From Gammaproteobacteria bacterium (GTDB lineage Bacteria; Pseudomonadota; Gammaproteobacteria; Pseudomonadales; Pseudohongiellaceae), in NCBI GenBank assembly GCA_029246545.1, contig JAQWMX010000001.1, positions 1 to 64,000 on the forward strand: 64,000 bases of DNA, given 5' to 3'. The notes beneath the pieces are model-generated. The model saw only the letters and a program-made list of their open reading frames with translations, was not told where the DNA came from and did no database searches. This document shows positions 1-12,202 of this stretch, one piece after another (the first letter of the stretch is position 1; each line of letters starts with the position of its first letter). Both the position numbers and the translations under genes were made by a program.

Positions 1-1162
<1,162 letters not shown>

Positions 1163-1458
1163 ATATAATCTCAGACTCTCTCGTAAGCTGACAACTTACG
1201 TACTACAGAAAGAAGGATCGTATCGTCGTAACGTTGTTCTTTTATAAGATCTAAAACTTCATAAAGAAATCTTTCGAAACTATAGTCACAAGTTAAGGAC
1301 TACAGACTTTTACTTTTGTGAAAAAGCAAAACTTAATAAAGAACCACCAATAAACACACACATAATTTGCGCTTGTACAGTACTTCGCTTTTTAAGCACC
1401 TATTTTTCTCATCACAAAAAAATAAGCCTTAAAAAATTTGATTTGATATGTCTACGAT

Positions 1459-1470
1459 TTGTTAAAGAAC
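1459..1470 (-). promoter_or_regulatory. boxA antitermination element in the 16S-23S spacer
   Basis: On the minus strand this reads GTTCTTTAACAA, close to the rrn boxA consensus (TGCTCTTTAACA). It lies just after tRNA-Ala and ahead of 23S, where spacer boxA elements recruit NusB/NusE for rRNA antitermination. The remaining spacer (1163-1458) is AT-rich and shows no gene, in particular no second tRNA. Confidence 0.75.
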
Positions 1471-1483
1471 TTGCTAAAAAGCT

Positions 1484-1559
1484 TGGTGGAGCTAAGCGGG
1501 ATCGAACCGCTGACCTCCTGCGTGCAAGGCAGGCGCTCTCCCAGCTGAGCTATAGCCCC
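1484..1559 (-). tRNA. tRNA-Ala (anticodon TGC)
   Basis: The minus strand gives a 76-nt cloverleaf starting GGGGCTATAGCTCAGC and ending in an encoded CCA. The anticodon TGC is at plus-strand 1524-1526, and the T-arm GGTTCGATCC is canonical. It is the only tRNA in this 16S-23S spacer, about 50 nt after 16S. The tRNA-Ile that often precedes it in gammaproteobacterial operons is absent. Confidence 0.98.
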
Positions 1560-1612
1560 ATTGCAAGGATCAAGTAATAGATGTGAATGCTTACCGACGT
1601 GCTGCGAATCGT

Positions 1613-3168
<1,556 letters not shown>

Positions 3169-3380
3169 AAAGTTTTTGCATCATTAAAGAATACAAGACA
3201 TTAATGATGGCTATTCTTTTGTCCTCAATAGAGGATCAGACTCAATAAATAAAACAACTGTTGTGAGATCTATTTTTTTCAAAAAAGACCTCATGAATCA
3301 ACGTAGTTGTTCACCTATTTCGTCTACATTTTTTTACGCAGACACGTCAGGTAAACACCCACATCTATTACTTGATCGAC

Positions 3381-3392
3381 TTGTTAAAGAGC
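3381..3392 (-). promoter_or_regulatory. rrn leader boxA
   Basis: The minus strand reads GCTCTTTAACAA, nearly identical to the rrn boxA consensus. It lies about 25 nt downstream of the rrn promoter -10 and about 210 nt upstream of 16S. It should act in the leader transcript to make rRNA transcription resistant to Rho. The rest of the leader (3169-3380) is AT-rich with no gene seen. Confidence 0.8.
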
Positions 3393-3414
3393 TTCCCCAA
3401 TTGAGGAAGCGCGC

Positions 3415-3442
3415 ATTATACACGTGAGACTAGAACTAGCAA
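3415..3442 (-). promoter_or_regulatory. rRNA operon promoter with GC-rich discriminator
   Basis: On the minus strand there is TTGCTA (3437-3442), a 16-nt spacer, then a perfect TATAAT (3415-3420), followed at once by GCGCGC. The GC-rich discriminator right after the -10 is the hallmark of stringently controlled rRNA promoters (ppGpp/DksA). The stretch 3443-3535 up to msrQ holds a small hairpin (GCCTT/AAGGC followed by CTTTTT on the plus strand, about 3489-3511) but no gene. Confidence 0.75.
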
Positions 3443-3535
3443 GGGATTAAGATAAAATAAATGAGTTTTTTTATAGGTATATTTAACGCCTTTTCCTAAG
3501 GCCTTTTTAAGTCTTTTTTTATAGCCTAAAACAGT

Positions 3536-4156
3536 TCATTTTAGAATGATAAATCTTCTAACTGCCGGGATATAATTCCGCATTATTCTATAGCCCAAAC
3601 ACATAAAAACTAATGAACCATAAAGTAAAGCGTCGAAATAGCTAGATCTTACCACCCAGATGATATGCAATATTGCTAATACATTAATGCCATAAACTAA
3701 TTTATGGAGTTTTTTCCAATTCCGGCCCATTTTACGTTGTGCCGCCTTAAAAGAGGTCAAGCCCAAGGGCAATAACAATATAAAGGCTGTAAAACCAACC
3801 GTAATATATGGGCGCTCTACTATCTCTCTACCTATATCACCCCATTGCCACTGCAGTAAAAACATCAAGAACACAATTAAATGCAAACTTACATAAAACA
3901 GCCCAAATAGACCTATCATGCGTCGGTAATTCCAGAGCTTCGGCATGTTTAGCAAATAACGCAATGGCGTAATTGCTAATGCCGCTACCAAAATACGAAT
4001 TGACCACTCCCCTGTTGCTAGCGATAGTGCTTGAGCAGGATCAGGTCCTAATATGTTCTCGCCGTTAAAAGCCAAATAAACCGCATAGAAATAATAAAGA
4101 GCAGGAAGCAGGAATAAGATAAAAACAAACGGTTTAATAAAATAAGCAGCTTTCAC
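3536..4156 (-). CDS. msrQ: MsrQ, haem-binding membrane subunit of the MsrPQ methionine sulfoxide reductase
   Basis: This 206-aa integral membrane protein belongs to the ferric-reductase-like YedZ/MsrQ family, whose usual length is about 200-210 aa. MsrQ passes electrons from the quinone pool or flavin reductase to periplasmic MsrP, which repairs oxidised methionines in envelope proteins. Around six hydrophobic segments are visible. Family-typical histidines occur in FYVSLHLIVF (about residue 92), WKKLHKLVYG (about 150) and AILHIIW (about 162), the expected haem ligands. It lies downstream of two msrP genes on the same strand but is separated from them by a 130-bp repeat, so cotranscription depends on read-through. 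Confidence 0.93.
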   Translation of the reverse strand: MKAAYFIKPFVFILFLLPALYYFYAVYLAFNGENILGPDPAQALSLATGEWSIRILVAALAITPLRYLLNMPKLWNYRRMIGLFGLFYVSLHLIVFLMFLLQWQWGDIGREIVERPYITVGFTAFILLLPLGLTSFKAAQRKMGRNWKKLHKLVYGINVLAILHIIWVVRSSYFDALLYGSLVFMCLGYRIMRNYIPAVRRFIILK

Positions 4157-4189
4157 AAGTCAATATATTTAGCAGTTGAAGGGTAAGAG

Positions 4190-4321
4190 AATTAAGCGAG
4201 TCAATAGTATATTTTCAGGCAAGGCGCATGGGCTCGCGAAGAGGAAGCTTACTTTACAGTAAGTGACCAACTGAAAACGTAAGTTACTTAGCATGAAACC
4301 AAAATAGCACTCGCTCAAATT
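4190..4321. repeat. Intergenic repeat copy A with inverted ends (MITE/REP-like)
   Basis: The segment is bounded by near-inverted ends: AATTAAGCGAGT at 4190-4201 and ACTCGCTCAAATT at 4309-4321. Its interior shares ordered blocks with 14316-14458: AGGCGCA, GCTCGC-AAG, AACTGA-AAC and AAAATA-CAC. Both copies begin exactly at the stop codon of a leftward gene, here the downstream msrP copy. The two are diverged (only blocks match), so this is an old dispersed element with no coding capacity. Confidence 0.6.
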
Positions 4322-5363
4322 AAAAATTAGCACTTAAGTCCATGCCAGCGTACAAATGTGCCACTTCATTGGCATAGCCATTAAAAATCTGAGTTGGAAT
4401 CCTGCGATCAAATAGACCTGAAGGCAATCGCCTTTCAGAAGATTGACTCCAGCGCGGGTGACTTACATCAGGATTAACATTTGAGTAAAAACCATATTCA
4501 TCTTCTGCGTAGTCATTCCAAGCTGTTCGGGGCATATCTTGTCTAAAGTTTATTCGCACAATTGACTTAATACTTTTGAATCCATATTTCCATGGCACAA
4601 CGAGTCTAAGAGGCGCGCCGTTTTGTGCAGGCAAAATATCGTCGTACATCCCGACAGCAAGAATAGCTAGTGGGTGCATTGCTTCATCCATTCTTAAGCC
4701 TTCTCTATATGGCCAACCCAAAGAAGAAGTTCTTGCAGCCTGGCCTGGCATTTGCTCAGGATCATATAAGGTTTCAAATTCAATAAAACGCGCATTACTA
4801 TTTGGTTCGAAGCGATTAATGAGATTCGCCAAAGGAAATCCGATCCAAGGAATGACCATTGAAAACGCTTCTACACAACGTAAACGATAAATCCTTTCTT
4901 CTAGACTCTGCGGTTGCAGTATGTCCTCTAGGTTATACATCCCAGGTTTATTCACTTCGCCGGCAATTTCAACTGACCAAGGGTCTATCTTAAAATCTTG
5001 AGCTCGGCTTGCAGGGTCACCCTTACCGTTGCCAAACTCAAAAAAATTATTGTAAGTCGTGGTGTCTTCAAAAGGCGTTAAAGCTTCTGCAGTGGTATAT
5101 GGGCCAATAACAGGAGCATCAGATCTGCTCCTTACTATATCTACCAGCCAAGAGGGTTTAGAAGCAAGATTTAGGTCCTCTGGTGCTCTACTTCGCAATC
5201 CATCCGATTGAGCAAGTGCTGTTGGAGAAATCAAACCAGCACTAAGTGCACCAGCGCCTATTGCAATATTAGCTGAACCTATTAAAAATTCACGACGCTG
5301 TTTATAAGCAGATTCTGGCGTAATTTCAGATGAAGGGATTTCTTTTTTGGTCTTTATTAACAC
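4320..5363 (-). CDS. msrP: MsrP, periplasmic molybdopterin methionine sulfoxide reductase catalytic subunit (copy 2)
   Basis: This 347-aa protein of the YedY/MsrP branch of the sulfite oxidase fold reduces Met-sulfoxide in periplasmic proteins with a Mo-molybdopterin centre. The N-terminus has a twin-arginine export motif (KQRREFLIGSANIAIG, about residues 22-37) suited to a folded cofactor protein. The molybdenum-ligand Cys is in YRLRCVEAFSMVIPW (about 160-174), and family motifs PWSVEIAGEVNKPG and APLRLVVPWKYGFKSIKSIV are present. It lies 26 bp downstream of a close paralogue with an almost identical signal region, a clear tandem duplication, and upstream of msrQ. Confidence 0.95.
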   Translation of the reverse strand: MLIKTKKEIPSSEITPESAYKQRREFLIGSANIAIGAGALSAGLISPTALAQSDGLRSRAPEDLNLASKPSWLVDIVRSRSDAPVIGPYTTAEALTPFEDTTTYNNFFEFGNGKGDPASRAQDFKIDPWSVEIAGEVNKPGMYNLEDILQPQSLEERIYRLRCVEAFSMVIPWIGFPLANLINRFEPNSNARFIEFETLYDPEQMPGQAARTSSLGWPYREGLRMDEAMHPLAILAVGMYDDILPAQNGAPLRLVVPWKYGFKSIKSIVRINFRQDMPRTAWNDYAEDEYGFYSNVNPDVSHPRWSQSSERRLPSGLFDRRIPTQIFNGYANEVAHLYAGMDLSANF

Positions 5364-5389
5364 CTTTAACCTACTCCCATCTATTTTCT

Positions 5390-6427
5390 TTAATGGTTAA
5401 CTCTTAAATCCATGCCTGCATATAGATGTGCTACCTCATCTGCATAACCATTAAACATTTGAGTCTCAATTCTGCGATCAAATAATCCTGCAGGCAAACG
5501 TCTTTCAGTAGCCTGGCTCCAGCGTGGATGACTCACCTCAGGGTTTACGTTTATATAAAAACCATATTCCCTAGCACTAATGTCATTCCAACTTGTACTT
5601 GGCATCTCTTTAGTAAAATTAATTCGTACAATCGACTTAATCCCTTTGATGCCATATTTCCATGGCACTATCAAACGTAATGGTGCGCCGTTTTGTGCCG
5701 GTAATACGTCGTTATACACTCCAACACCTATTAACGTTAATGGGTTCATCGCTTCATCTATACGTAAGCCTTCTTGATACGGCCAATCAATGGTAGAGAA
5801 TCGTGAATTTTGATCAGGAAAGCGATCGTTATCTATCAGCGTTTGAAATTCAACAAAGTTTGCATTTCCTGTAGGCTCAAAACGGCTTATTAAATCTCCT
5901 AAAGGAAATCCTACCCAAGGGATGACCATAGACCAAGCTTCTACACAACGATGCCTATAAATTCTTTCTTCAAAAGTATGAGGCCTGAGAATATCTTCAA
6001 GTGAGTAAATACCTGGCTTATTAACTTCTCCAGTTATTTCAACCGACCAAGGTTCAACTTGGAAATTTCTGGCATAGCGTGATGGATCGTCTTTCGATGT
6101 GCCATATTCAAAAAAATTATTATAGGTAGTGACATCTTCATAAGGAGTCAGCATTTCATCTGTTGTATACGGTCCAGAATTTGGTGCTAGAGTAGCTGAA
6201 GCCATTTTCTGAGCTAACCAGTCTGGTTTAGAGGCTAGATTGAGCTGTTGCGCACTTCTAGGAGCAGCGCTTTGAGCTGACGCAGTTGGCGATAACAAAC
6301 CACTACTGGCGGCGCCAACACCTAATGCAACATTTGCACTCTGCTTAAGAAATTCTCTACGGTTTTTATAACTCGTTTCAGCAGTAATCTCTGATGAAGG
6401 GATTTCTTTTTTGGTTTTGATAATCAT
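5390..6427 (-). CDS. msrP: MsrP, periplasmic molybdopterin methionine sulfoxide reductase catalytic subunit (copy 1)
   Basis: This 345-aa paralogue of the neighbouring msrP is the promoter-proximal copy. It has the Tat motif NRREFLKQSANVALG, the Mo-binding Cys in YRHRCVEAWSMVIPW, and the APLRLIVPWKYGIKGIKSIV block. By eye about two thirds of residues match copy 2, and the first 16 are nearly identical, so the two genes arose by tandem duplication and have since diverged. Both keep the cofactor Cys and signal peptide, so both look functional. The order copy1-copy2-msrQ extends the usual single msrP-msrQ pair. Confidence 0.95.
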   Translation of the reverse strand: MIIKTKKEIPSSEITAETSYKNRREFLKQSANVALGVGAASSGLLSPTASAQSAAPRSAQQLNLASKPDWLAQKMASATLAPNSGPYTTDEMLTPYEDVTTYNNFFEYGTSKDDPSRYARNFQVEPWSVEITGEVNKPGIYSLEDILRPHTFEERIYRHRCVEAWSMVIPWVGFPLGDLISRFEPTGNANFVEFQTLIDNDRFPDQNSRFSTIDWPYQEGLRIDEAMNPLTLIGVGVYNDVLPAQNGAPLRLIVPWKYGIKGIKSIVRINFTKEMPSTSWNDISAREYGFYINVNPEVSHPRWSQATERRLPAGLFDRRIETQMFNGYADEVAHLYAGMDLRVNH

Positions 6428-6536
6428 TCTATTTCCCGTTTTATTGATCTTTCTACAAATTTTATTTCATACCTATTAATCTTTGAGTCGATTACTAAGA
6501 AAAAATTACAAATTCACCAGTAAGTTATTTAATAGC

Positions 6537-7397
6537 TTAATTCGACACTTCATCTACAACATCTACTTTTTTAGTTTTTTTCTTCCGGTATTCATAAACA
6601 GTTAAAACTGGTCCAGATAAAGCATAAAGAATGGCGATAACGAATAACACCACTGGTGGGTCCCACGACACAATTACAAATAACAATATAACCATAAGGA
6701 TGACAAAAAACGGCACGCGGTTTTTAAAGTCCATATCTTTAAAACTAAAGTAATGAACGTTCAATACCATTAACAAGCCTGCCACCATCGTAACTACCGC
6801 TGCTAATATCGACATAGGCATTGTAACTTCAATGTTATATTCAACACAGACCCAAACCATAGACACAACCAAACCCGCTGCTGCAGGGCTGGCAAGACCA
6901 ACAAAGAAGCGTTTGTTAACAGTTCCTAATTGCACATTAAAGCGCGCTAGCCTTAAAGCTGTGCAAGCCACATAAAAGAATGCAGCTGTCCACCCGAGAG
7001 TACCCAAATCAGATAAAGCCCAACTAAAACAAATTAAAGCGGGCGCCACACCAAAAGCTACCATATCAGATAGCGAATCAAACTCTGCACCAAAAGCACT
7101 CTGTGTATTTGTTAACCTTGCGACTCGTCCGTCCAACCCATCCAAAAACATGGCCGCCAGTATTGCAATGCAAGCATTCTGAAAATCATTATTCATTCCA
7201 GAAATAACAGCAAAAAACCCTGCAAACAGCGCCCCGGTGGTTAAAAGATTAGGCAAAAGAAAAATGCCTTTACGCCGAACTTTGCGACCACCTTCGCTGA
7301 CTTCTTCTTCATGATCATCAATCAAAATGAGCGAATCAAGTTCTGACCCCTGCTCAAGCTCGTCTTTTTCTTTTTCTTGTTCATTTTCATTATTCAT
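6537..7397 (-). CDS. pssA: CDP-diacylglycerol-serine O-phosphatidyltransferase
   Basis: This 286-aa membrane enzyme joins CDP-diacylglycerol and L-serine to give phosphatidylserine, the precursor of phosphatidylethanolamine. The CDP-alcohol phosphotransferase signature D-G-x2-A-R-x8-G-x3-D-x3-D is visible in DGRVARLTNTQSAFGAEFD followed by SLSD (about residues 88-110). Several hydrophobic segments follow. A charged cytosolic N-terminal tail of about 40 residues (EQEKEKDELEQG) precedes the catalytic domain. This is the membrane-embedded (type II) PssA, not the soluble E. coli form. It is divergent to ilvC. Confidence 0.93.
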   Translation of the reverse strand: MNNENEQEKEKDELEQGSELDSLILIDDHEEEVSEGGRKVRRKGIFLLPNLLTTGALFAGFFAVISGMNNDFQNACIAILAAMFLDGLDGRVARLTNTQSAFGAEFDSLSDMVAFGVAPALICFSWALSDLGTLGWTAAFFYVACTALRLARFNVQLGTVNKRFFVGLASPAAAGLVVSMVWVCVEYNIEVTMPMSILAAVVTMVAGLLMVLNVHYFSFKDMDFKNRVPFFVILMVILLFVIVSWDPPVVLFVIAILYALSGPVLTVYEYRKKKTKKVDVVDEVSN

Positions 7398-7528
7398 GGC
7401 GATATTCTATGCTTCTGCAATATATTTAACAGCTTTTTTAAGCATAAGCATTTTACCCCCGACACTTTTTTCTTTATGATTGCCCCCCTAAAATTTATCC
7501 CCCTTTTAAACTAAGTGGAAATTATTAA

Positions 7529-9001
7529 ATGAACTACTTCAATACCTTACCTTTACGCCTACAACTTGAACAGTTAGGAAAATGCCGTTTTATGGACAAA
7601 TCCGAATTCAGTGACGGAGTAGAAAAATTAAAAGGCAAGAAAGTAGTTATTTTGGGCTGTGGTGCACAAGGCTTAAATCAAGGCCTAAATATGCGTGACA
7701 GTGGCTTAGATATCTCTTACGCCCTACGAGCTATAGCCATCGAAGAAAAACGTCAATCTTGGCTCAATGCTTCTGAAAACTCTTTCAATGTTGGTACCAT
7801 TGAAGAATTAGTCCCTACTGCTGATTTAGTTCTGAATTTAACACCAGACAAACAGCATAGCCCTGTTGTTACAACTGTCATGCCCCTAATGAAAAAAGGT
7901 GCTTGTCTGGCTTATTCTCATGGCTTCAATATTGTGGAAGAAGGCATGCAGGTTCGTGACGACTTAACTGTCATCATGGTTGCACCAAAATGCCCAGGCA
8001 CAGAAGTTCGCGAAGAATACAAACGTGGTTTTGGAGTGCCCACTTTAATTGCGGTTCACACTGAAAATGATCCAAATGATGATGGCCATCAGATTGCAAA
8101 AGCTTATGCAGCAGCAACTGGCGGACATCGTGCTGGTGTACTCGACTCTTCATTTATTGCAGAAGTTAAATCTGACTTAATGGGCGAACAAACTATTCTT
8201 TGTGGCATGTTGCAAACTGGCTCAATCCTTTGTTACGACCGTATGCTTGAACAAGGTATTGACTCTGCCTATGCTTCGAAACTAGTTCAATACGGTTGGG
8301 AGACAGTTTCTGAAGGGCTCAAACAGGGCGGCATCACTAATATGATGGACCGACTTTCTAACCCAGCTAAAATCAAAGCTTTCCATTTAAGTGAAGAGCT
8401 AAAAACAATCATGGCGCCATTATTTCAAAAACATATTGATGACATCATGAATGGCACATTCTCCAACACTATGATGGAAGATTGGGGCAATGATGATGTT
8501 AATCTTTTAGGATGGCGTGAAGAAACTGGCGAATCTGCTTTTGAAAAATCTACTCCAGAAGGTGCTCCCGAGATTTCCGAGCAGGCTTATTATGATAATT
8601 GTGTGCTGATGGTTGCCATGATTAAAGCCGGTGTCGAATTATGTTTTGAAACCCTGACTTCTGCTGGAGTAATAGCCGAATCTGCTTATTATGAATCTCT
8701 ACATGAAACACCTCTTATTGCTAACTTGATTGGTCGTAAAAAGCTTTATGAAATGAACAAAGTAATTTCTGACACTGCAGAATATGGTTGTTATTTATTT
8801 TCTCATGCTGCAGTGCCTCTACTGGCAGACTTTATGACAAAAGTAGACACTGACGTGATTGGAAAAGGTTTAGATACAAATGATAATGGTGTCGATGATC
8901 ACGAGCTTATCGCAATCAATGCAGTTATCCGTAATCATCCTATCGAAAAAGTTGGAGCAAAACTGAGATCACATATGACAGCCATGAAAAAAGTTATTTA
9001 A
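7529..9001 (+). CDS. ilvC: Ketol-acid reductoisomerase, class II (long form)
   Basis: This 490-aa enzyme is the second step of valine/isoleucine synthesis: it isomerises and reduces acetolactate or acetohydroxybutyrate with NADPH and Mg2+. The Rossmann motif is [21 protein letters not shown] (starts near residue 38). Metal-site residues lie in the knotted domain ([17 protein letters not shown], starts near 214), which is duplicated as in E. coli class II enzymes. Length matches E. coli IlvC (491 aa). The ATG follows an AAGTGGAAATT ribosome site. The genes for the preceding step, ilvIH, are nearby on the opposite strand. Confidence 0.97.
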   Translation: MNYFNTLPLRLQLEQLGKCRFMDKSEFSDGVEKLKGKKVVILGCGAQGLNQGLNMRDSGLDISYALRAIAIEEKRQSWLNASENSFNVGTIEELVPTADLVLNLTPDKQHSPVVTTVMPLMKKGACLAYSHGFNIVEEGMQVRDDLTVIMVAPKCPGTEVREEYKRGFGVPTLIAVHTENDPNDDGHQIAKAYAAATGGHRAGVLDSSFIAEVKSDLMGEQTILCGMLQTGSILCYDRMLEQGIDSAYASKLVQYGWETVSEGLKQGGITNMMDRLSNPAKIKAFHLSEELKTIMAPLFQKHIDDIMNGTFSNTMMEDWGNDDVNLLGWREETGESAFEKSTPEGAPEISEQAYYDNCVLMVAMIKAGVELCFETLTSAGVIAESAYYESLHETPLIANLIGRKKLYEMNKVISDTAEYGCYLFSHAAVPLLADFMTKVDTDVIGKGLDTNDNGVDDHELIAINAVIRNHPIEKVGAKLRSHMTAMKKVI

Positions 9002-9263
9002 ATAACAAGCAAGCTTATTATCTAAGGTATTTCCATATTAGGAGTATCTTAGGTATCTAGCCTCTTATTTCATTTAGTTCTATAAATGTAGCGCTTAGTT
9101 AAAAACAATCACACTATAAAAATACTATTCAATAAGCTCTTAAACAGGCCTCTTATATACATCTTTGATTCTTGATTAGAATCAATCCCAATTATCTATT
9201 ATTATTTTTAAAAAGCTCTTATACTAAAGGGGTAAACGTTGAAAAACCCTGGAGGTTATTCCC

Positions 9264-9884
9264 ATGAAAACTTTATCAAAACTACTTTATTTGTGTGTTC
9301 TATTGCCTCTTTTGTCTTTGGTACAGCTATCTTACGCGCAATCAATGGCTGGTTTGGCAACTGACCCGGCAGCTAGTGGGGTTCTATTAGGTGGTGATTA
9401 TTACCCTCGTGATTGTTATCTAAATTCACGGATAGCTTCTCAAAATTCAGACTTTGCAACAGAAAGTATGCTCGAGCCCTGCGACTTAGCCATTAGCTAT
9501 GTCAATATGAGTAAAAGCAACCAAGCTGCCACCCATACTAACCGAGGAGTGATACGGCTTGCTTTGGGGGATATTGACAGTGCTTTTTCTGATTTTGCTA
9601 TTGGTATGAACTTATTGCCGGAGGCTGCTCAGATTTTTGTAAACCGCGGCAATGCTTTTTATTACACCGGCAATTACGTAATGGCAATTGAAGACTATAG
9701 CCAATCAATAGAATTAGGCTATGCTGATTTTGCTGATGTTTACTTAAATTTAGGAAAATCCTACGAACGCTTAGGTAACATTAACCTGGCTGAACGAAAT
9801 TACCGACAGGCCATTGAATTGTCATCAAATCAAGCTGAAGCGCAGGGCCTACTTGAGGGCTTATTGTCTGATTCGGAACTTTAA
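9264..9884 (+). CDS. Secreted tetratricopeptide-repeat protein, paralogue of the 18.7-19.3 kb gene
   Basis: This 206-aa protein has a cleavable signal peptide (residues 1-25, ending SYAQS) and three or so TPR units, for example AATHTNRGVIRLALGDIDSA (starts about 92), FVNRGNAFYYTGNYVMAIED (about 128) and YLNLGKSYERLGNINLAERN. A strong ribosome site (TGGAGGTT) precedes the ATG. The N-terminal block, with one Cys at DCYLNSRIA and one at MLEPCDLAI, is shared with the paralogue at 18693-19307, so this is a small lineage-specific family. The function is unknown; TPRs suggest periplasmic protein binding. The 262 bp upstream (9002-9263) hold no gene. Confidence 0.85.
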   Translation: MKTLSKLLYLCVLLPLLSLVQLSYAQSMAGLATDPAASGVLLGGDYYPRDCYLNSRIASQNSDFATESMLEPCDLAISYVNMSKSNQAATHTNRGVIRLALGDIDSAFSDFAIGMNLLPEAAQIFVNRGNAFYYTGNYVMAIEDYSQSIELGYADFADVYLNLGKSYERLGNINLAERNYRQAIELSSNQAEAQGLLEGLLSDSEL

Positions 9885-9925
9885 TTTCAACTTAAAAACC
9901 AGCTTAATATGGTACATAAAAAATG

Positions 9926-9953
9926 AAAAGCCCAGTTTAAACTGGGCTTTTTT
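9926..9953. terminator. Bidirectional rho-independent terminator
   Basis: The sequence is AAAAGCCCAGTTTAAACTGGGCTTTTTT: a GC-rich inverted repeat (GCCCAGTTT/AAACTGGGC) flanked by A and T runs. It lies between the convergent TPR gene (plus) and ilvH (minus) and can terminate both. Confidence 0.92.
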
Positions 9954-9968
9954 ATGACTTTAATTAAG

Positions 9969-10460
9969 TTACAGATTAAGCACTTTATCTGCACGTGAAA
10001 TCCCAGACACTCCTGTCCGAGCAACTTCAAGAATTGATGTATCATCTAAGGCTAAGATAAATGCATCTAATTTGTCACTAGTTCCGGTAAGTTGAACGAC
10101 ATAACTCGTCGGCGTTACATCTACAATCTCACCACGAAACACTTCTGTTAATCGCATAACTTCAGCTCGTTGTGCACCCGAAACTTTTACTTTAATGAGC
10201 ATCAGCTCGCGTTCAATATGACTACTTTCAGTAAGATCAACCAACTTCACCACATCTACAAGTTTGTTCAGATGTTTAACAATTTGCTCAATTTTTCGAT
10301 CATCACCTATAGTGGTAACTGTCAGTCTTGATAAAGTTGAGTCATCAGTTGGCGCAACCGTTAATGAATTAATATTGTAATTTCGTTGAGAGAACAAACC
10401 GATAACTCGAGATAAAGCCCCGGGCTCGTTCTCCATTAACATGGAAATTATTCGTCGCAT
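9969..10460 (-). CDS. ilvH: Acetolactate synthase small (regulatory) subunit
   Basis: This 163-aa protein has an N-terminal ACT domain ([35 protein letters not shown]) that binds valine for feedback inhibition and stimulates the catalytic subunit. A C-terminal domain follows (ELMLIKVKV, and the segment around SYVVQLTGTSDKLDAFI). Length equals E. coli IlvH (163 aa). Its start overlaps the ilvI stop by one base, indicating translational coupling in one leftward ilvIH operon. Confidence 0.97.
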   Translation of the reverse strand: MRRIISMLMENEPGALSRVIGLFSQRNYNINSLTVAPTDDSTLSRLTVTTIGDDRKIEQIVKHLNKLVDVVKLVDLTESSHIERELMLIKVKVSGAQRAEVMRLTEVFRGEIVDVTPTSYVVQLTGTSDKLDAFILALDDTSILEVARTGVSGISRADKVLNL

Positions 10461-12202
10461 TATGTTCTCTCCGTTTTACTTAAGAACATTTCATTCATTC
10501 CACCACCTTTAATTGCCATAGGATAAATATGCTCGTTTTGATCCACAGCAATATCGATGAACACCAGTTTATCTTTCATTGCGAAAGCTTCTGCCAGCTT
10601 TTCATTGAGTTCACTGAGTTTTTCTATACGAACTCCAACATGTCCATAAGCTTCTGCCAGTTTGACAAAATCTGGTAACGAATCGGCATAAGTACTTTGT
10701 GAATGGCGTCCACTGTACTGCATATCCTGCCATTGCTTAACCATGCCCAGTGCTTCGTTATTCAAATTAACAATTTTGATTGGTAAATCGCATTGATTAC
10801 AGGTCGCAAGCTCTTGAATACACATCTGGATACTGCCTTCACCAGTTACACAGGCAACAGTCGCATCAGGGAAAGCTAGCTGTACTCCCATTGCTGCGGG
10901 TAAACCAAAACCCATGGTGCCGAGCCCACCTGAATTTATCCAGCGACGTGGTTTATCAAAATGATAATGTTGTGCAGCAAACATTTGATGCTGGCCAACG
11001 TCTGAAGTCACATATGCATCACCTGCAGTAACCTCATACAAAGCCTGAATAGCATGTTGAGGTTTAATCACATCACCTTCTGCTTCAACTGCCAGACATT
11101 TGCGTTCGCGCCAATGATCTATATTTTCCCACCACCGTTTGAGTGCATCAGAATCTACCTGACTTGAAGACGCTTTAATTTGCTCATTCATTTCTTTCAG
11201 CACTGCTTTAACAGGACCAACAATCGGCACGTGTGCTGTTACTGTTTTAGAAATAGAAGCAGGATCGATATCAATGTGTAGGATCGTCGCATTTGGGCAA
11301 AATTTACTAACATCAGAGTTAGTCACACGATCATCAAAACGAGCACCAGCTGCAAGAATTACATCTGACTCATGCATCGCCATATTCGCTTCGTAAGTAC
11401 CATGCATACCAAGCATCCCCAAAAACTGTTTATCAGTTGCTGGGTACGCACCTAAGCCCATTAATGTATTAGTAATGGGGTAACCTAGTGTTTGGGCTAA
11501 CTTTATTAATTCCTCTGAAGCTTCACCTTGTACCGCTCCACCACCAGCATAGATAATTGGTTTTTTGGCTGTTAATAGAACTTCTACGGCTTTTTTAATC
11601 TGACCTGTATGCCCTTTTTGTGGTGGTATGTAAGATCTCAGCTTGACCGTTTCTGGATATTCATAAGGGAATTTTTCCGCAGGATCAGTCACATCTTTAG
11701 GGAAATCGATTACAACCGGTCCAGGACGACCAGTAGTAGCAATATAAAAAGCTTTCTTCACAATGTTGGGGATATCCGCAGCATCTTGAACAAGAAAACT
11801 GTGTTTAACAACAGGTCTTGATACGCCGATCATATCAGTTTCTTGAAAGGCATCAGAACCGATGGAATCGCGGGTGACCTGACCAGAAAGAACCACTATA
11901 GGAATAGAGTCCATATACGCGGTAGCTAAACCTGTAATTGTATTTGTCGCACCGGGGCCAGAGGTTACCAGTACTACGCCTGGCTTTCCGGTAGCACGCG
12001 CATAACCATCCGCTGCATGGGTAGCACCTTGTTCATGCCTAACTAGGATATGCTCAACTTTATCCTGACGAAATATTGCATCATAAATATGCAATGCGGT
12101 TCCGCCGGGGTAACCAAACATTAAGTCAACGCCTTCATCGTGTAAGGCACGAATCAGCATGTCTCCACCAGATAACATTTCTACTTTCTTGTCCACCTTC
12201 AT
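10460..12202 (-). CDS. ilvI: Acetolactate synthase large (catalytic) subunit
   Basis: This ThDP enzyme makes acetolactate and acetohydroxybutyrate, the first committed step to branched-chain amino acids. The N-terminal ThDP domain has [15 protein letters not shown] and [20 protein letters not shown]; a central FAD domain follows; the C-terminal ThDP/Mg motif is [20 protein letters not shown], the GEG variant seen in Pseudomonas-type enzymes. An ORF reaches back to a TTG at 12250, but that start lies inside the terminator-like hairpin. The ATG at 12202, preceded by GAAAGAGGG, gives the conserved N-terminus [16 protein letters not shown] (580 aa). It is one operon with ilvH. Confidence 0.96.
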   Translation of the reverse strand: MKVDKKVEMLSGGDMLIRALHDEGVDLMFGYPGGTALHIYDAIFRQDKVEHILVRHEQGATHAADGYARATGKPGVVLVTSGPGATNTITGLATAYMDSIPIVVLSGQVTRDSIGSDAFQETDMIGVSRPVVKHSFLVQDAADIPNIVKKAFYIATTGRPGPVVIDFPKDVTDPAEKFPYEYPETVKLRSYIPPQKGHTGQIKKAVEVLLTAKKPIIYAGGGAVQGEASEELIKLAQTLGYPITNTLMGLGAYPATDKQFLGMLGMHGTYEANMAMHESDVILAAGARFDDRVTNSDVSKFCPNATILHIDIDPASISKTVTAHVPIVGPVKAVLKEMNEQIKASSSQVDSDALKRWWENIDHWRERKCLAVEAEGDVIKPQHAIQALYEVTAGDAYVTSDVGQHQMFAAQHYHFDKPRRWINSGGLGTMGFGLPAAMGVQLAFPDATVACVTGEGSIQMCIQELATCNQCDLPIKIVNLNNEALGMVKQWQDMQYSGRHSQSTYADSLPDFVKLAEAYGHVGVRIEKLSELNEKLAEAFAMKDKLVFIDIAVDQNEHIYPMAIKGGGMNEMFLSKTERT

